From positions 1,054,001-1,118,000 of the forward strand of contig NC_010168.1 of NCBI RefSeq assembly GCF_000018885.1: 64,000 nucleotides of DNA, read 5' to 3'. Below are positions 35,580 through 45,425 of this stretch, piece by piece. Origin of the DNA: Renibacterium salmoninarum ATCC 33209 (GTDB lineage: Bacteria; Actinomycetota; Actinomycetes; Actinomycetales; Micrococcaceae). Every line of letters starts with the position of its first letter. Position 1 is the first letter of the stretch. The position numbers and the translations under genes were made by a program. The notes under the pieces were generated by a model. That model worked only from the letters and a program-made list of their open reading frames with translations. It ran no database searches and had not been told where the DNA came from.

Positions 35580-36357
35580 TTAGAGCTTATTTACCGCGTA
35601 AACTTTGATGCCTTCAAGTAAAAACTCGGGGCTTACGCCAACTTTTTCATAAGTCGCTCGGAAGCGATCATCATCGACGTACATCTGGCCAAGGTTTTGA
35701 TAGCTTGTCGCATCTGGCGTCCAGCTTAAGAGGATCCAACGGTAGTGCCGGTCCACCGCGGCCTGGACTTTTACGTCGTCGGCCGGCAGCTTTTCTTCTT
35801 GGCATTGGACGAGCGATTCGTTGATTGCGGTGAATTCATCTGCAGCCGCCATTCGGCCCTCTTTGCCCATCGCAGACCAGGTTGCTTTCGACTTCTCAAC
35901 AGCTTCCTTGCCCCAACGCTGGATGGCTTCTTCCTGATACGGGTCCTTTTCCAAACCCTTCGAACATTTCTCGGGCTGACATATTTTCTCCTTTGCCCAA
36001 AGCCGCCAACGTCGTTTCAACTGTCTTGGCCAGACGCGTCAACCGGTCCCGTTCCGCAATGAGCCAACGGTAATGAGTGTCAAGCGCCTGACGTTCATCA
36101 GCCTGTCCGTCTAGTACCTCGGCAATTGCGTCCAGCCCCAAGCCCAACTCGCGCAATAGCAGGATGCGTTGCAATCGATGCAGCTCGCCTTGCGCATAAT
36201 GGCGGTAGCCATTTGGCGCAGTCCAAGCGGGAGGCAACAGACCTAGCTGATCGTAATGTCGAAGCGTCCTGGAGGAGATTCCGGCGATCTTAGCAACCTC
36301 AGAAATTCCCCAAGAGTCTTGGCTCAGATCGTTTCCAAGCATCCTCGGCGTGGACAT
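35580..36357 (-). pseudogene. MerR-family TipA-like regulator, frameshifted at the HTH/TipAS junction
   Basis: The N-terminal half from ATG 36357 has the MerR HTH (GISEVAKIAGISSRTLRHYDQ, LLPPAWTAPNGYRHY) and the dimerisation coiled coil. It ends in MFEGFG, then reads out of register. The C-terminal TipAS domain (DPYQEEAIQRWGKEAVEKSK... SPEFLLEGIKVYAVNKL) continues in another frame to 35580. One extra base in GGAAAAGGAC (near 35945) accounts for it. TipA proteins bind thiopeptides and activate multidrug genes. A DNA-binding fragment without the drug domain could still be made. Confidence 0.88.
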
Positions 36358-36468
36358 GTTGACCTCGACTCAACTGGCGGTGACCAGGACTTTCCCGGCC
36401 GAAAACCACGTTATTAGTTGACGTTACGTCAAGGTCAAGTAGCTGCCAAGAATAATCTGCCGCTACTT

Positions 36469-37266
36469 CTAGGCGTGCAGTTGGGCGATCATCACCGGCG
36501 TGGTGGTAGGCGTCTTGGAACCGCCAGACGGTTCGACGGTAATTGCCAGGGCTTGACCCTTATCAATGCCATCGACCAAAGCTGGTTTGCCCAAAGCTGT
36601 GCTGGATGACATCAAACCCAATGAAACCGGAGCAGCCGCATTTTGTGGGATAAGCCAGAGTTGATAGGTGGTGCCGCTAGCCGGAGCCGCAACATTTTCC
36701 ATCCGAACTACTGCCGCATTTTTGCTACTGGAAATGCTGACCTTCGCTTGGCCGCCACCTTGCACGGAAACATCGAGCGTAGAGACGTCCGAGGCAGAGA
36801 TCACCTGGTTGACCGGGTCCTGCGCCTGAATGATGCCATTTACCCCAAGGGTTCCAGCAACCGCGATAACGGCAGCGGCGGCCGTAGTAAGCACCCAAGT
36901 CCGCAGGGGACGGCGTTTTGCTCCTGCACCACGTTGCTCGCGTCGGGCAGCGAGTTCGTCAATAACAGGGCTAGCGACTGCTGGAGTTGGTACTGCCGCG
37001 GCGGCAATTTGAGCCTGAATTCGGTCGAATAACCCAGCCGGAGGCTCTTCCTCGATCGTGCCGTAGGCGCTAGCCAAAGTCTCGCGAGCCTGGCGAACAC
37101 GGTTATTAAATTCCGCTTGGGCTGATGAATCTAGTTGTTCTAGGTTCGCCTCAATAGCAAAGCGCTCTTCCTCAGCTACCGCATTGATCGCATAGAGTTC
37201 TGTAAGTTCCAGGACTCGGCCGGCGGCCAAGTCAGAGTAGATATCCTCTGCAAAGTTTTCGCTCAT
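36469..37266 (-). CDS. rskA: Anti-sigma-K factor RskA
   Basis: The 265-residue protein has an N-terminal cytoplasmic anti-sigma domain (LAAGRVLELTELYAINAVAEEE). One membrane helix lies near 124-143 (TWVLTTAAAAVIAVAGTLGV) and an extracytoplasmic RskA domain (MENVAAPASGTTYQLWLIPQ) is recognisable. RskA holds SigK at the membrane until proteolysis releases it. The ATG lies 1 base after the sigK stop, and the ribosome-binding site GGAGGTGAG lies inside the sigK end, implying coupled translation. It is intact. Confidence 0.92.
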   Translation of the reverse strand: MSENFAEDIYSDLAAGRVLELTELYAINAVAEEERFAIEANLEQLDSSAQAEFNNRVRQARETLASAYGTIEEEPPAGLFDRIQAQIAAAAVPTPAVASPVIDELAARREQRGAGAKRRPLRTWVLTTAAAAVIAVAGTLGVNGIIQAQDPVNQVISASDVSTLDVSVQGGGQAKVSISSSKNAAVVRMENVAAPASGTTYQLWLIPQNAAAPVSLGLMSSSTALGKPALVDGIDKGQALAITVEPSGGSKTPTTTPVMIAQLHA

Positions 37267-37267
37267 T

Positions 37268-37939
37268 TCAGCTCACCTCCAAACATGATTTCAGTCTCAA
37301 TAGTCCGTCTCTGATCCGTGATTTCACGGTGGGCACCGCAGCGCCCAATTTCTCCGCGACTTCGCGGTAAGTCAATCCGCCGTAATAGGCGAGTTTGACC
37401 GATTCTTGCTGGGTATCAGTCAAAGTAGCCAAGCACTTGACCACTGATTCTGCGTCAATTTTGTCACTAACGGCATCGGCAACTTCATCGTGTTCGATGC
37501 CTTGACTGGCTGCACCATAACGGGCTTCCCGGTCAGTGGAACTTTGCGTCGATCGCACTTTGTCTACCGCTCGACGATGCGCAATCGTCATGAGCCAAGC
37601 AAGCGGCGAACCTGCGCTGGAATCAAATTTCGCTGCGTTCTGCCAAATCTGCAGATAAACCTCTTGGGTAGCATCCTCGGCCAGCTCGGCATCAATCAAC
37701 ACCCGCCGTGCCATGCCATAGACCCGACGCGAGGTGAGTCGATACAGCTCAGCAAATGCTTCATGGTTGCCCTGGGCGGTGGCTCTGATTAACTCGACCA
37801 AAACATCAAGTCCTTGGCCCGGCTTGGGCAGGGCTGCGGGGGCAGCTTCGGTAGTCTTCGGTGTATCCATTTGGTACAAGCTTAGGCGGGTTCTTGATCC
37901 GAAGCCCGTATATGGAGATAACTGAATCGTTGCGGCCAC
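37268..37939 (-). CDS. sigK: ECF RNA polymerase sigma factor SigK
   Basis: The 223-residue ECF sigma factor has region 2 (FAELYRLTSRRVYGMARRVL, DAELAEDATQEVYLQIW, PLAWLMTIAHRRAVDKVRS). Region 4 (LTDTQQESVKLAYYGGLTYR, EKLGAAVPTVKSRIRDGLLRL) is also clear. Pairing with rskA defines it as SigK. GTG 37939 has AGAGGGGGTG 6 bases upstream and is preferred over the internal ATG at 37870, which has no ribosome-binding site. Mycobacterial SigK controls surface antigens, but the regulon here is unknown. Confidence 0.92.
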   Translation of the reverse strand: MAATIQLSPYTGFGSRTRLSLYQMDTPKTTEAAPAALPKPGQGLDVLVELIRATAQGNHEAFAELYRLTSRRVYGMARRVLIDAELAEDATQEVYLQIWQNAAKFDSSAGSPLAWLMTIAHRRAVDKVRSTQSSTDREARYGAASQGIEHDEVADAVSDKIDAESVVKCLATLTDTQQESVKLAYYGGLTYREVAEKLGAAVPTVKSRIRDGLLRLKSCLEVS

Positions 37940-37943
37940 CTGT

Positions 37944-38780
37944 TCACCCCCTCTTGCAAATCTCTGACACCTGATATTCGCAGCTCAGGGCGGGTTGGAT
38001 GGGCCAGGGTTTTGTGGCACGGGCAATAAGGGCATCTGCTTCTAGATTTAGGGGACACCAATTCGCAATAAGACGTTGTCGAACGCGTTCGACAACGCGC
38101 GGATCAGTGGGCAGCGCAGCGATAAGCAGGCTCGAGAGCACAAAGTCCCAGGCGCTTTCTGGCGTGAGAGGCACGGAAAAAGGAATCGCACTCACCGTAA
38201 TATCCGATAGGCCTGCCGTGCTGAGGATGTCAATCAGTTTTGCTTCGGTATTGGTTTTGCCAAGATTTCGTGCAGATGCGCTGGCTACTTGGCGGGGGCC
38301 GCCTTCCGCTTCGCAAGCGGCCAACACCAACTTCGTTAGCGAGCTAAAAGGCCTACCTTGCCAGACGCTCAGCACTAGCTGGCCGCCTGGTCGTAGCCGA
38401 GAGCTCAAAGACTCGCAAGCTACCGCTGGCTCGCCGAGGAAGAAGACGCCAAAACCACAGAGTACGGCGTCGTAATTGTTTGACTCGGTAGTGAGCGCGT
38501 CGCCCACTTTGAAGGAGAGTTACGGAACGTCCAGTAGCCGAGCAGTATTTTGGGCTGCGCTAACCATCTGCGTTGACAGATCAACGGCAGTTACGACGCC
38601 GGCTGAACCCAGGGCTTTCGCCGCGAGAAAGGCTGATGCACCTGTGCCGCAACAGGCATCGAAAACCGCTTCACCAGGCTGCAACGCGGCGGCGTCCACT
38701 AAGGGGATAGCCAGCGGGGCCCAGAGCGATTGGGTCCATCGATCGAATCTGTCCGCGGCCCGGTCCCAAAGTTCGCTCAT
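37944..38780 (-). pseudogene. SAM-dependent methyltransferase paralogue with in-frame TAA
   Basis: A single frame of 278 codons from ATG 38780 has motif I FDACCGTGASAF and motif II VTAVDLSTQM, then LDVP and an ochre codon at 38520-38522. It then continues LSFKVGDALTTESNNYDAVL. CAA to TAA at that position would explain it. The SAM site is split from the substrate part. It is adjacent to, and about equally divergent from, an intact paralogue at 38805 with the same start (DRxxQxxSEALWDPAA-like), indicating an old tandem duplication. Confidence 0.87.
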
Positions 38781-38804
38781 CCAGTCCGACTTATTCGAGC
38801 CGAA

Positions 38805-39665
38805 TCAGGCTTTGCTAGCTTTGGCGACGAGCGTGTCGGAATTGAACTCAACTTGGCTACCAAGCGCGCGGATCGAGCCCAAAAACTCTTTGCTTACCCG
38901 GGCAATGGCATCTGGATCGCGTGGCAAAAGCGTTCGCCAGCCACTTCCCATAACCAAAGCCCAGGCCATTTCCGCGTCAACACTGAGTTTGAGCGGGTGC
39001 GTTTCGACCTCGATGGCGGTGAGGCCGAGTTTCGCGAGCCAGTCATGTAGCGAATCGGCATTGGAGATCAGGTCCATATTTTGATTAGCCAAGGGAATGA
39101 CCTCAGCAAGTCGCGGGCGTTCAGTAATGGCCGCTTGCAAAATCAACTCAGCAAGCGGTGACAATGCGCCCCGGACCCAGGTATTGAGCACAATTCGCCC
39201 GTCAGGCCTAAGCATCGAAAGCAGATGGGCTACGCCGTCGGACATGTCTTGAAAGAAGAAAATCGAGTAAGAACACAGCACCGCATCGAAAGTTCGATGG
39301 CCGCGCCAAGCAGTCACATCGGCGTGCGTCAAAGTGGTGTTCAGAATGTGAGCTGCACCGAGCTTCTTACCGGCCGAGGCGAGCAACCCGGACGAAAGGT
39401 CAACGCCGTCAACGCTCCCGCTGGCCCCTACCGCGAGCGCCGCTGGAATCGTTGCTGCCCCCGATCCGCAGCATGCGTCCAAGACTCGTTCGCCTTCTTT
39501 GAGCTGAGTAGCCGCCACTATTGTGCGCGCGGCCGGATCCCAGAGCGCTTCGGACCAGGCCTCGAACTGCATCGAACCATCGGTAAAGGCTAAGCCAGGA
39601 TCCCGAGCCGTCAGGCTGCTTCTGGGGCTAAAGGTTCTGACGTTGTTATTGCTGCTCGAGTCCAT
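38805..39665 (-). CDS. SAM-dependent methyltransferase (intact paralogue)
   Basis: The 286-residue protein has motif I VLDACCGSGAATI, motif II VDGVDLSSGLLASA, motif IV FDAVLCSYSIFFFQD and motif V LRPDGRIVLNTWVRG. The architecture matches the UbiE/Coq5-like methyltransferases. It is related along its length to the broken neighbour, which shares the CCGxGA motif, FDAVLC/YDAVLC and LSxLxxLxLxA. The substrate is unknown. It lies 24 bases upstream of the paralogue on the same strand. Confidence 0.85.
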   Translation of the reverse strand: MDSSSNNNVRTFSPRSSLTARDPGLAFTDGSMQFEAWSEALWDPAARTIVAATQLKEGERVLDACCGSGAATIPAALAVGASGSVDGVDLSSGLLASAGKKLGAAHILNTTLTHADVTAWRGHRTFDAVLCSYSIFFFQDMSDGVAHLLSMLRPDGRIVLNTWVRGALSPLAELILQAAITERPRLAEVIPLANQNMDLISNADSLHDWLAKLGLTAIEVETHPLKLSVDAEMAWALVMGSGWRTLLPRDPDAIARVSKEFLGSIRALGSQVEFNSDTLVAKASKA

Positions 39666-39706
39666 GGCGTTCCTTTGCTTAGTCCGGTGTTGCGGGGCGG
39701 TTCCGG

Positions 39707-40174
39707 TCAGAGTTGTGCGCCGGGAAATCCGTGTTGCCGCCAGGCTTCATAGACAGCGATTGAAGCAGCATTGGCCAGATTGAGTGATCGCAGTCCAGGC
39801 AGCATAGGCAGCCGAACACGAGAGGTAACGTGCGGGTCGGTTTTGACTTCTGCTGGTAGGCCGACAGATTCCGGACCAAACATCAGCACATCGCCAGCTT
39901 GATATTCGATGTCGGTATAAGAAGCTTCCCCGTCAGAGGTGAAAGCGAGCACTCGTTCAGGAGCGAGCGCAGCCCAGGCGCTCGGCAAATCCGGGTGTAC
40001 GTGCAAAACGGCAAGATCATGATAATCAAGACCTGCGCGGCGTAGCTTGGAATCTTCTAGCTCGAACCCAAAGGGTTCTACTAAGTGCAGCTCGGAGCCG
40101 GTAATTGCCGCAAGCCGAATGGCATTGCCGGTATTGCCCGGGATTTCTGGGGTATAAAACAGGATGCGAAACAC
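39707..40174 (-). CDS. trmL: tRNA (cytidine(34)-2'-O)-methyltransferase
   Basis: A 155-residue SPOUT enzyme that 2'-O-methylates the wobble base of certain leucine tRNAs. Family motifs: FYTPEIPGNTGNAIRLAA at the start, LVEPFGFELEDSKLRRAGLD in the middle, and LMFGPESVGLP and LPMLPGLRSLNLANAASIAV, which form the knotted SAM site. I set the start at the GTG at 40174, so the protein begins with FRILFY as in homologues; the longer open frame upstream adds unrelated residues. It is intact. Confidence 0.93.
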   Translation of the reverse strand: MFRILFYTPEIPGNTGNAIRLAAITGSELHLVEPFGFELEDSKLRRAGLDYHDLAVLHVHPDLPSAWAALAPERVLAFTSDGEASYTDIEYQAGDVLMFGPESVGLPAEVKTDPHVTSRVRLPMLPGLRSLNLANAASIAVYEAWRQHGFPGAQL

Positions 40175-40232
40175 CGGATCAGTGTAGCGGTTTAACTTTG
40201 CCAGGCCTTGTGATTTAGCTTGCGTGAAGCAG

Positions 40233-41153
40233 TTAGTACATGCCGCCCAAAAGTCGTGAAAGTACTTGTAGATCGACAACCTGCGGTGTGCGCCCGGCGA
40301 CCAGAAATGAGCCGAGTTCTCGCCCTAATCGAGCAGCGCCAACCACGTTGAGGTGCGGGCCGCCGTCGGTCTCGTTGCGGCGAGTGTAGTCAATTACTGG
40401 TTCAAAGGGATTCCCGCCGGGGGAGTGCACGATGATCCACGCGGACACCGTACATTCAGGGAAAAGCTGGGAAAGCGCGTGCACTGCCGGTAAGAGCCGA
40501 GGAGCCTCGATACCGCGTTGGCCATGCACCAGGGTGCTGCCATTCCAACGGTAGGCTCCCTCGGGCACCATCATCGAGGACACTACGGCCAGCCGATATC
40601 CCATCAGCACCACGTGATCTAGATGACTTTTGTCAATGGGCGATACCAAGCCATTGACCAGCCGGGCTGAGGGATATTTGTGCAGAATGTGCTGTTGGAT
40701 CAGCTCGATACTGCGGGCTTCGCAAATGAGTCGAGCCTGTGCACCGAAGAGCCCTCGTTTCCGAGGTGCACCGTGAATCTGTCGGCTAGCTTGCTCCAGC
40801 GGCAGTAGTGGGGCTTGCTGCCCGCCGAACGCAGGCACGAACACCGGGAGGCCCGTGGCGTTACGGTTTGCCTGTTCCTGTTCTGTACGGCTAGTTCTAA
40901 ATTGCGCTTTCTGCGTACTTTGCCTAGCTTGCTCTGGCCCAACCGGGGCATAAGCGCGGTCGTAACTGGCTCGCTTAGTCGGATCAATGAGGGTTTGATA
41001 CGCCTCAGTGACAATGCGGAATTCTTCGGCATTTCCACCATGATCAGGGTGAGCTTCGCGGGCAGCACGCCGGTAAGCGGCTTTGATCTGCTTCTGGTCT
41101 GCTGTCACGGCTAACTGCAAGACTTGGTAAAACGTGCGGTATTCACGGCTCAC
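40233..41153 (-). CDS. J-domain (DnaJ-like) protein with unassigned C-terminal domain
   Basis: Starting at the GTG at 41153 (GGAAAGG upstream), residues 4-70 form a J domain with HPD at 35-37 (REAHPDHGG). This is the motif that stimulates DnaK ATPase. No G/F, zinc or client-binding DnaJ domains follow. A 200-residue C-terminal part contains LICEARSIELIQQHIL, HLDHVVLMGYRLAVVSS and LNVVGAARLGRELGSFL. A nuclease-like fold is possible but not shown. Standalone J proteins of this kind are common in actinobacteria, and the role here is unknown. Confidence 0.82.
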   Translation of the reverse strand: MSREYRTFYQVLQLAVTADQKQIKAAYRRAAREAHPDHGGNAEEFRIVTEAYQTLIDPTKRASYDRAYAPVGPEQARQSTQKAQFRTSRTEQEQANRNATGLPVFVPAFGGQQAPLLPLEQASRQIHGAPRKRGLFGAQARLICEARSIELIQQHILHKYPSARLVNGLVSPIDKSHLDHVVLMGYRLAVVSSMMVPEGAYRWNGSTLVHGQRGIEAPRLLPAVHALSQLFPECTVSAWIIVHSPGGNPFEPVIDYTRRNETDGGPHLNVVGAARLGRELGSFLVAGRTPQVVDLQVLSRLLGGMY

Positions 41154-41398
41154 GTCGAGGCCTTTCCACACGTTCGGATTGAAGTTTAATAGTTGGCGGA
41201 TTGGCTGTGTAACCGCCGGTAATATGGTGCGGCACTCAACCGTTCCTTGGCAACTGGGCGCGGCCAGAGTTCTTGAGAAGCGATTCGCAATCACTGTCTC
41301 GATGTCAACGCCTTAGCGGGCGTGCAGGTTCCAATCAGCAGGTTTTGCGAGGTGATCGAGTTGATATTGTGCCCTTAGGCTCTGTCATCGTGGGGATA

Positions 41399-41953
41399 GT
41401 GATTACTTTCCGCCCTGCCGTTCCTGGCGATTTTGACGACGTCGCTCGAATCACCAGAGATTCCTACCTGGGTGCTGGCTACTTCGATTCAGCTGAACAC
41501 CCCTATTTAGTTCAAATCCAAGACGTGAAACGGCGGGCCCAAGCTGCGCAAATTTGGGTTGCCGAGCAGGATCGTGGCAACGGTGCCCAGGTGGTTGGTG
41601 CGGTTACGCTAGCTCGGCACGGTGAGCCCTATGCGGATATTGCCATGCCTGACGAGCTCGAAATGCGAATTTTGGTGGTAGACCCCAGACTTCAGCGCAG
41701 CGGAATTGGCAAGGCTATGGTGAAGGCCATCATTGCGCACGCTCAGAGTTTAGACGGCGTTGATGCGGTGAGTCTGACCACGGGGGACAACTGGGTGTCA
41801 GCCCATGCCCTGTACCAGTCGATGGGCTTTAGCCGCCAAGAATGGCGTGACTGGACGGTGCCAAATACCGGGCCAAATACCGATCCTGAGGTAGAAATCT
41901 GGCTGCGGGTTTACCGCCTGGAACTCGAAGAGTCTTTGCCCGAATTTCCGTAG
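41399..41953 (+). CDS. GNAT-family N-acetyltransferase
   Basis: About 184 residues with the GNAT acetyl-CoA motif A (MRILVVDPRLQRSGIGKAMV) and motif B (NWVSAHALYQSMGFSRQEW). The N-terminus ITFRPAVPGDFDDVARIT is typical. Several GTG codons could start it (41390 or 41399). I prefer 41399 with GTGGGG close by, but the ribosome-binding site is poor. The acceptor substrate is unknown. It is divergent from the J-domain gene and lies 100 bases upstream of gatC. Confidence 0.85.
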   Translation: MITFRPAVPGDFDDVARITRDSYLGAGYFDSAEHPYLVQIQDVKRRAQAAQIWVAEQDRGNGAQVVGAVTLARHGEPYADIAMPDELEMRILVVDPRLQRSGIGKAMVKAIIAHAQSLDGVDAVSLTTGDNWVSAHALYQSMGFSRQEWRDWTVPNTGPNTDPEVEIWLRVYRLELEESLPEFP

Positions 41954-42054
41954 CGATTCCCCTAGCGATTCCCACCGCACGGAATGATTCTCGCTGGGTC
42001 TACGGCTACGCATAGACTAGTGGGGAATCTTTACACAGCTTCCAAGGGAGTCCC

Positions 42055-42351
42055 ATGGCTGAAATCAATCGTGATGACGTTGCGCACCTGGCGCAGCTCG
42101 CGCACATTGACATGTCCGAATCAGAACTGGATCGGATGGCTGGAGAATTGGCCGTCATCGTCGATTCGGTGAAGTCTGTTAGTGAAATTGCTGGCGATGA
42201 TGCGCCGGCAACCTCGCACCCTATCCCGTTGAGCAATGTGCTTCGGGAAGATACCGTGGGCCACGTGCTGAGCCAAGAACAAGTACTCTCCGGTGCTCCG
42301 GATGCTGAAGACGGCCGTTTCAAAGTCCCCGCGATCCTGGAAGAGGACTAA
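42055..42351 (+). CDS. gatC: Asp-tRNA(Asn)/Glu-tRNA(Gln) amidotransferase subunit C
   Basis: The 98-residue protein has the GatC signature: [20 protein letters not shown] at the start, and [20 protein letters not shown] and [10 protein letters not shown] at the end. It stabilises the GatA-GatB complex in indirect aminoacylation of tRNA-Gln and/or tRNA-Asn. AAGGGAG lies 5-6 bases before the ATG. It is the first gene of the gatCAB operon, with gatA starting 4 bases after its stop. Confidence 0.95.
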   Translation: MAEINRDDVAHLAQLAHIDMSESELDRMAGELAVIVDSVKSVSEIAGDDAPATSHPIPLSNVLREDTVGHVLSQEQVLSGAPDAEDGRFKVPAILEED

Positions 42352-42355
42352 TTTC

Positions 42356-43918
42356 ATGACGGAACTGATTAAACTTTCGGCGGCCGCTTTGGCGGCCAAG
42401 CTTGCCTCGGGTGAAGTGACCAGCGTCCAGGTGACGCAGGCATATTTGGACCGAATCGCCCTGGTAGATGGCGAGTTGAACGCCTTTTTGCATTTGAATG
42501 CTGAAGAAGCTCTACGCGTCGCTGCCGAGGTTGATGCAGACCGTGCGGCAGGCAAAGAGCTGCACGAATTGGCCGGTGTGCCGATTGCGATCAAAGATCT
42601 CATCGTGACTAAAGGGCAACCGACTACGGCCGGTTCTAAAATCCTGGAGGGCTGGATCAGCCCTTACGACGCCACCGTGATTGAAAAAATCCGGGCTGCG
42701 AAGATGCCAATTTTGGGTAAAACCAACTTGGACGAATTCGCGATGGGCTCCTCAACTGAGCACTCCGCTTTTGGTCCCACACGTAATCCTTGGGATTTGA
42801 CCCGGATCCCCGGTGGCTCAGGTGGTGGTTCGGCAGCTGCCGTAGCTGCTTTTGAAGCGCCATTGGCATTGGGTACTGATACCGGCGGTTCGATTCGTCA
42901 GCCGGGTGCAGTTACTGGAACTGTCGGCGTCAAGCCGACCTATGGCGGCGTCTCCCGCTATGGGGCAATTGCGATGGCCTCCTCGCTGGATCAAATCGGC
43001 CCGGTTAGTCGTACCGTGCTCGACGCTGCGCTGCTGCAAGAAGTCATTGGTGGCCACGATCCCAAAGACTCAACGTCCCTGGTTGATCCGATTAACGGGC
43101 AGACTGGCTGCACGGGCCTCGCGGATGCCGCCCGGCTGGGAGCCAACGGTGACCTAACTGGCGTGCGCATCGGCGTCGTCAAGGAGCTCGGTGGCGAAGG
43201 TTACCAAGAAGGCGTTGAGGTGCGCTTCCGTGAGTCTTTAGAGTTGTTACGCGGTGCAGGTGCTGAGATCGTAGAAGTTTCCTGCCCTAGTTTTGGTTAC
43301 GCCTTGGGCGCGTACTACTTGATCATGCCGTCAGAGGCATCAAGTAACTTGGCAAAGTTTGATGGCGTTCGCTTTGGTCTGCGCAAGCTCCCCGAAGACG
43401 GCCCGATGACGATTGAGCGAGTCATGTCTGCGACCCGTGCGGCCGGATTTGGCAACGAAGTGAAGCGTCGAATCATCCTTGGCGCCTATGCGCTTTCAGC
43501 CGGCTATTACGACGCCTATTACGGCTCAGCACAAAAGTTCCGTACGCTGATTCAGCGTGATTTTGAGGCGGCATTCGCTCAAGCGGATGTCCTCATTTCA
43601 CCCACTGCGCCAACCACGGCGTTCAAATTTGGTGAGAAAATGGCTGATCCGCTGGCGATGTACCTCAACGACGTTGCGACCATTCCGGCAAACCTCGCTG
43701 GTGTACCTGGTATGTCATTACCGAATGGCCTGGCTGATGAAGATGGGCTACCTTCCGGCATTCAGCTGTTGGCTCCGGCCCGCGAAGATGCGCTGATGTA
43801 CCGCGTAGGTGCCGCGTTGGAGGCATTACATGAAGCGCAGTGGGGCGGGCCCATCCTAGACCGGGCCCCGGAATTGGGCGCTGCCTCGAATGCAACAGCT
43901 GTGGAAGGAACGAAATAA
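42356..43918 (+). CDS. gatA: Asp-tRNA(Asn)/Glu-tRNA(Gln) amidotransferase subunit A
   Basis: A 520-residue amidase-signature enzyme that releases ammonia from glutamine. The Ser-cisSer-Lys triad is present: Lys in PIAIKDLI, cis-Ser in [14 protein letters not shown] and the nucleophile in [30 protein letters not shown] is the C-terminal family signature. The start ATG 42356 is preceded by GAAGAGGA inside the gatC end. The stop and the gatB start overlap in TAATG, giving tight coupling. It is intact. Confidence 0.96.
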   Translation: MTELIKLSAAALAAKLASGEVTSVQVTQAYLDRIALVDGELNAFLHLNAEEALRVAAEVDADRAAGKELHELAGVPIAIKDLIVTKGQPTTAGSKILEGWISPYDATVIEKIRAAKMPILGKTNLDEFAMGSSTEHSAFGPTRNPWDLTRIPGGSGGGSAAAVAAFEAPLALGTDTGGSIRQPGAVTGTVGVKPTYGGVSRYGAIAMASSLDQIGPVSRTVLDAALLQEVIGGHDPKDSTSLVDPINGQTGCTGLADAARLGANGDLTGVRIGVVKELGGEGYQEGVEVRFRESLELLRGAGAEIVEVSCPSFGYALGAYYLIMPSEASSNLAKFDGVRFGLRKLPEDGPMTIERVMSATRAAGFGNEVKRRIILGAYALSAGYYDAYYGSAQKFRTLIQRDFEAAFAQADVLISPTAPTTAFKFGEKMADPLAMYLNDVATIPANLAGVPGMSLPNGLADEDGLPSGIQLLAPAREDALMYRVGAALEALHEAQWGGPILDRAPELGAASNATAVEGTK

Positions 43919-45423
43919 TGACTGAAACTTTGGTTCCCTTCGACGAATTGCTCGAACGGTACGAGCCCGCGCTTGGCTTTGAAGTACACGTGGAATTGAA
44001 CACCGCCACGAAGATGTTCTCCTCAGCTCCGAATGCTTTTGGCGATGTACCGAACACCAATGTGAATGAAGTTGACTTGGGCCTGCCCGGGGTTCTTCCA
44101 GTGGTGAACAAAGCCGCGGTGGAAAGTTCGATCAAAATCGGACTTGCGCTGAACTGCAAGATTGCCGAGTTCTGCCGCTTCTCGCGGAAGAACTACTTCT
44201 ACCCGGATACACCCAAGAACTTCCAGACCTCGCAGTACGACGAGCCAATTGCTTATGACGGCTACCTGGACCTTGAGCTGGCTGATGGCACGGTGTTTCG
44301 CGTTGAAATCGAGCGCGCGCATATGGAAGAAGACGCTGGAAAGCTGACCCACTTGGGCGGCTCGACGGGCCGAATCCAAGGTGCCGACTACTCTTTGGTT
44401 GATTACAACCGTTCCGGCGTTCCGTTGGTGGAAATCGTGACCAAACCAATTCTCGGAGCTGGTTCTCGCGCTCCGGAACTGGCCAAAGCCTACGTTGCTG
44501 CGATCCGCGAAATCGTCAAAAACTTGGGTGTTTCCGATGCCAAGATGGAGCGCGGGAATGTGCGCTGTGATGCGAACGTTTCACTGATGCCTAAGGGCAG
44601 CACAACTCTTGGCACCCGGTCCGAGACCAAAAATGTGAACTCGCTGCGCGCCGTCGAACATACCGTTCGCTTTGAAATGGAACGGCATGCCGGAATTCTG
44701 GATGCCGGCGGCAAGGTAGTCCAAGAGACTCGACACTGGCACGAAGACACCCGCACGACGACCTCGGGTCGACCGAAGTCTGATGCCGATGATTACCGGT
44801 ATTTCCCAGAGCCAGATTTGGTCCCGGTGGTCACCACCGCAGCTTGGGTTGAAGAGCTGCGCGCGCAATTGCCCGAACCTCCTGCTGAACGACGCAAGCG
44901 GCTGCAGGCCGACTGGGGCTATACGGACCTTGAGTTCCGGGATGTTGTCAACGCCGGTATCATGGATGAAATCGAAGCGACCATCACCGCGGGTGCTACT
45001 GCTGCGGTCGCCCGTAAGTGGTGGATGGGTGAGATCGCTCGTCGAGCCAAGATCGCCGACGTCGAACCGGTAGAGCTTGGCGTGAGCCCCGCGGTTGTTG
45101 TTGAGCTACAGGGCCTAATCGACGCTGGCAAGATCAATGACAAGCTGGCCCGTGATGTGCTCGACGGCGTATTAGCTGGCGAAGGCTCGCCTACCGAGGT
45201 TGTCGCCTCACGTGGCTTGGCTGTGGTTTCCGACGACGGCGCTCTGCAAGCTGCTATTGATGAAGCCCTGGCAGCTCAGCCCGATGTCGCGGACAAGATC
45301 AGTGGCGGCAAGGTGCAAGCCGTTGGCGCGATTGTTGGCGGCGTGATGAAAACTACTCGCGGACAGGCGGATGCCGGTCGCGTGCGTGAACTGATCCTGA
45401 AGACTCTGGGCGTGGAGGGCTAA
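43918..45423 (+). CDS. gatB: Asp-tRNA(Asn)/Glu-tRNA(Gln) amidotransferase subunit B
   Basis: The 501-residue GatB kinase subunit activates misacylated tRNA. Signatures: [57 protein letters not shown] and [18 protein letters not shown]. The YqeY/tail domain at the C-terminus ends [20 protein letters not shown]. The ATG at 43918 shares one base with the gatA stop. It is intact and followed 2 bases later by the PP2C-like gene, so the operon has at least four genes. Confidence 0.96.
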   Translation: MTETLVPFDELLERYEPALGFEVHVELNTATKMFSSAPNAFGDVPNTNVNEVDLGLPGVLPVVNKAAVESSIKIGLALNCKIAEFCRFSRKNYFYPDTPKNFQTSQYDEPIAYDGYLDLELADGTVFRVEIERAHMEEDAGKLTHLGGSTGRIQGADYSLVDYNRSGVPLVEIVTKPILGAGSRAPELAKAYVAAIREIVKNLGVSDAKMERGNVRCDANVSLMPKGSTTLGTRSETKNVNSLRAVEHTVRFEMERHAGILDAGGKVVQETRHWHEDTRTTTSGRPKSDADDYRYFPEPDLVPVVTTAAWVEELRAQLPEPPAERRKRLQADWGYTDLEFRDVVNAGIMDEIEATITAGATAAVARKWWMGEIARRAKIADVEPVELGVSPAVVVELQGLIDAGKINDKLARDVLDGVLAGEGSPTEVVASRGLAVVSDDGALQAAIDEALAAQPDVADKISGGKVQAVGAIVGGVMKTTRGQADAGRVRELILKTLGVEG

Positions 45424-45425
45424 CT

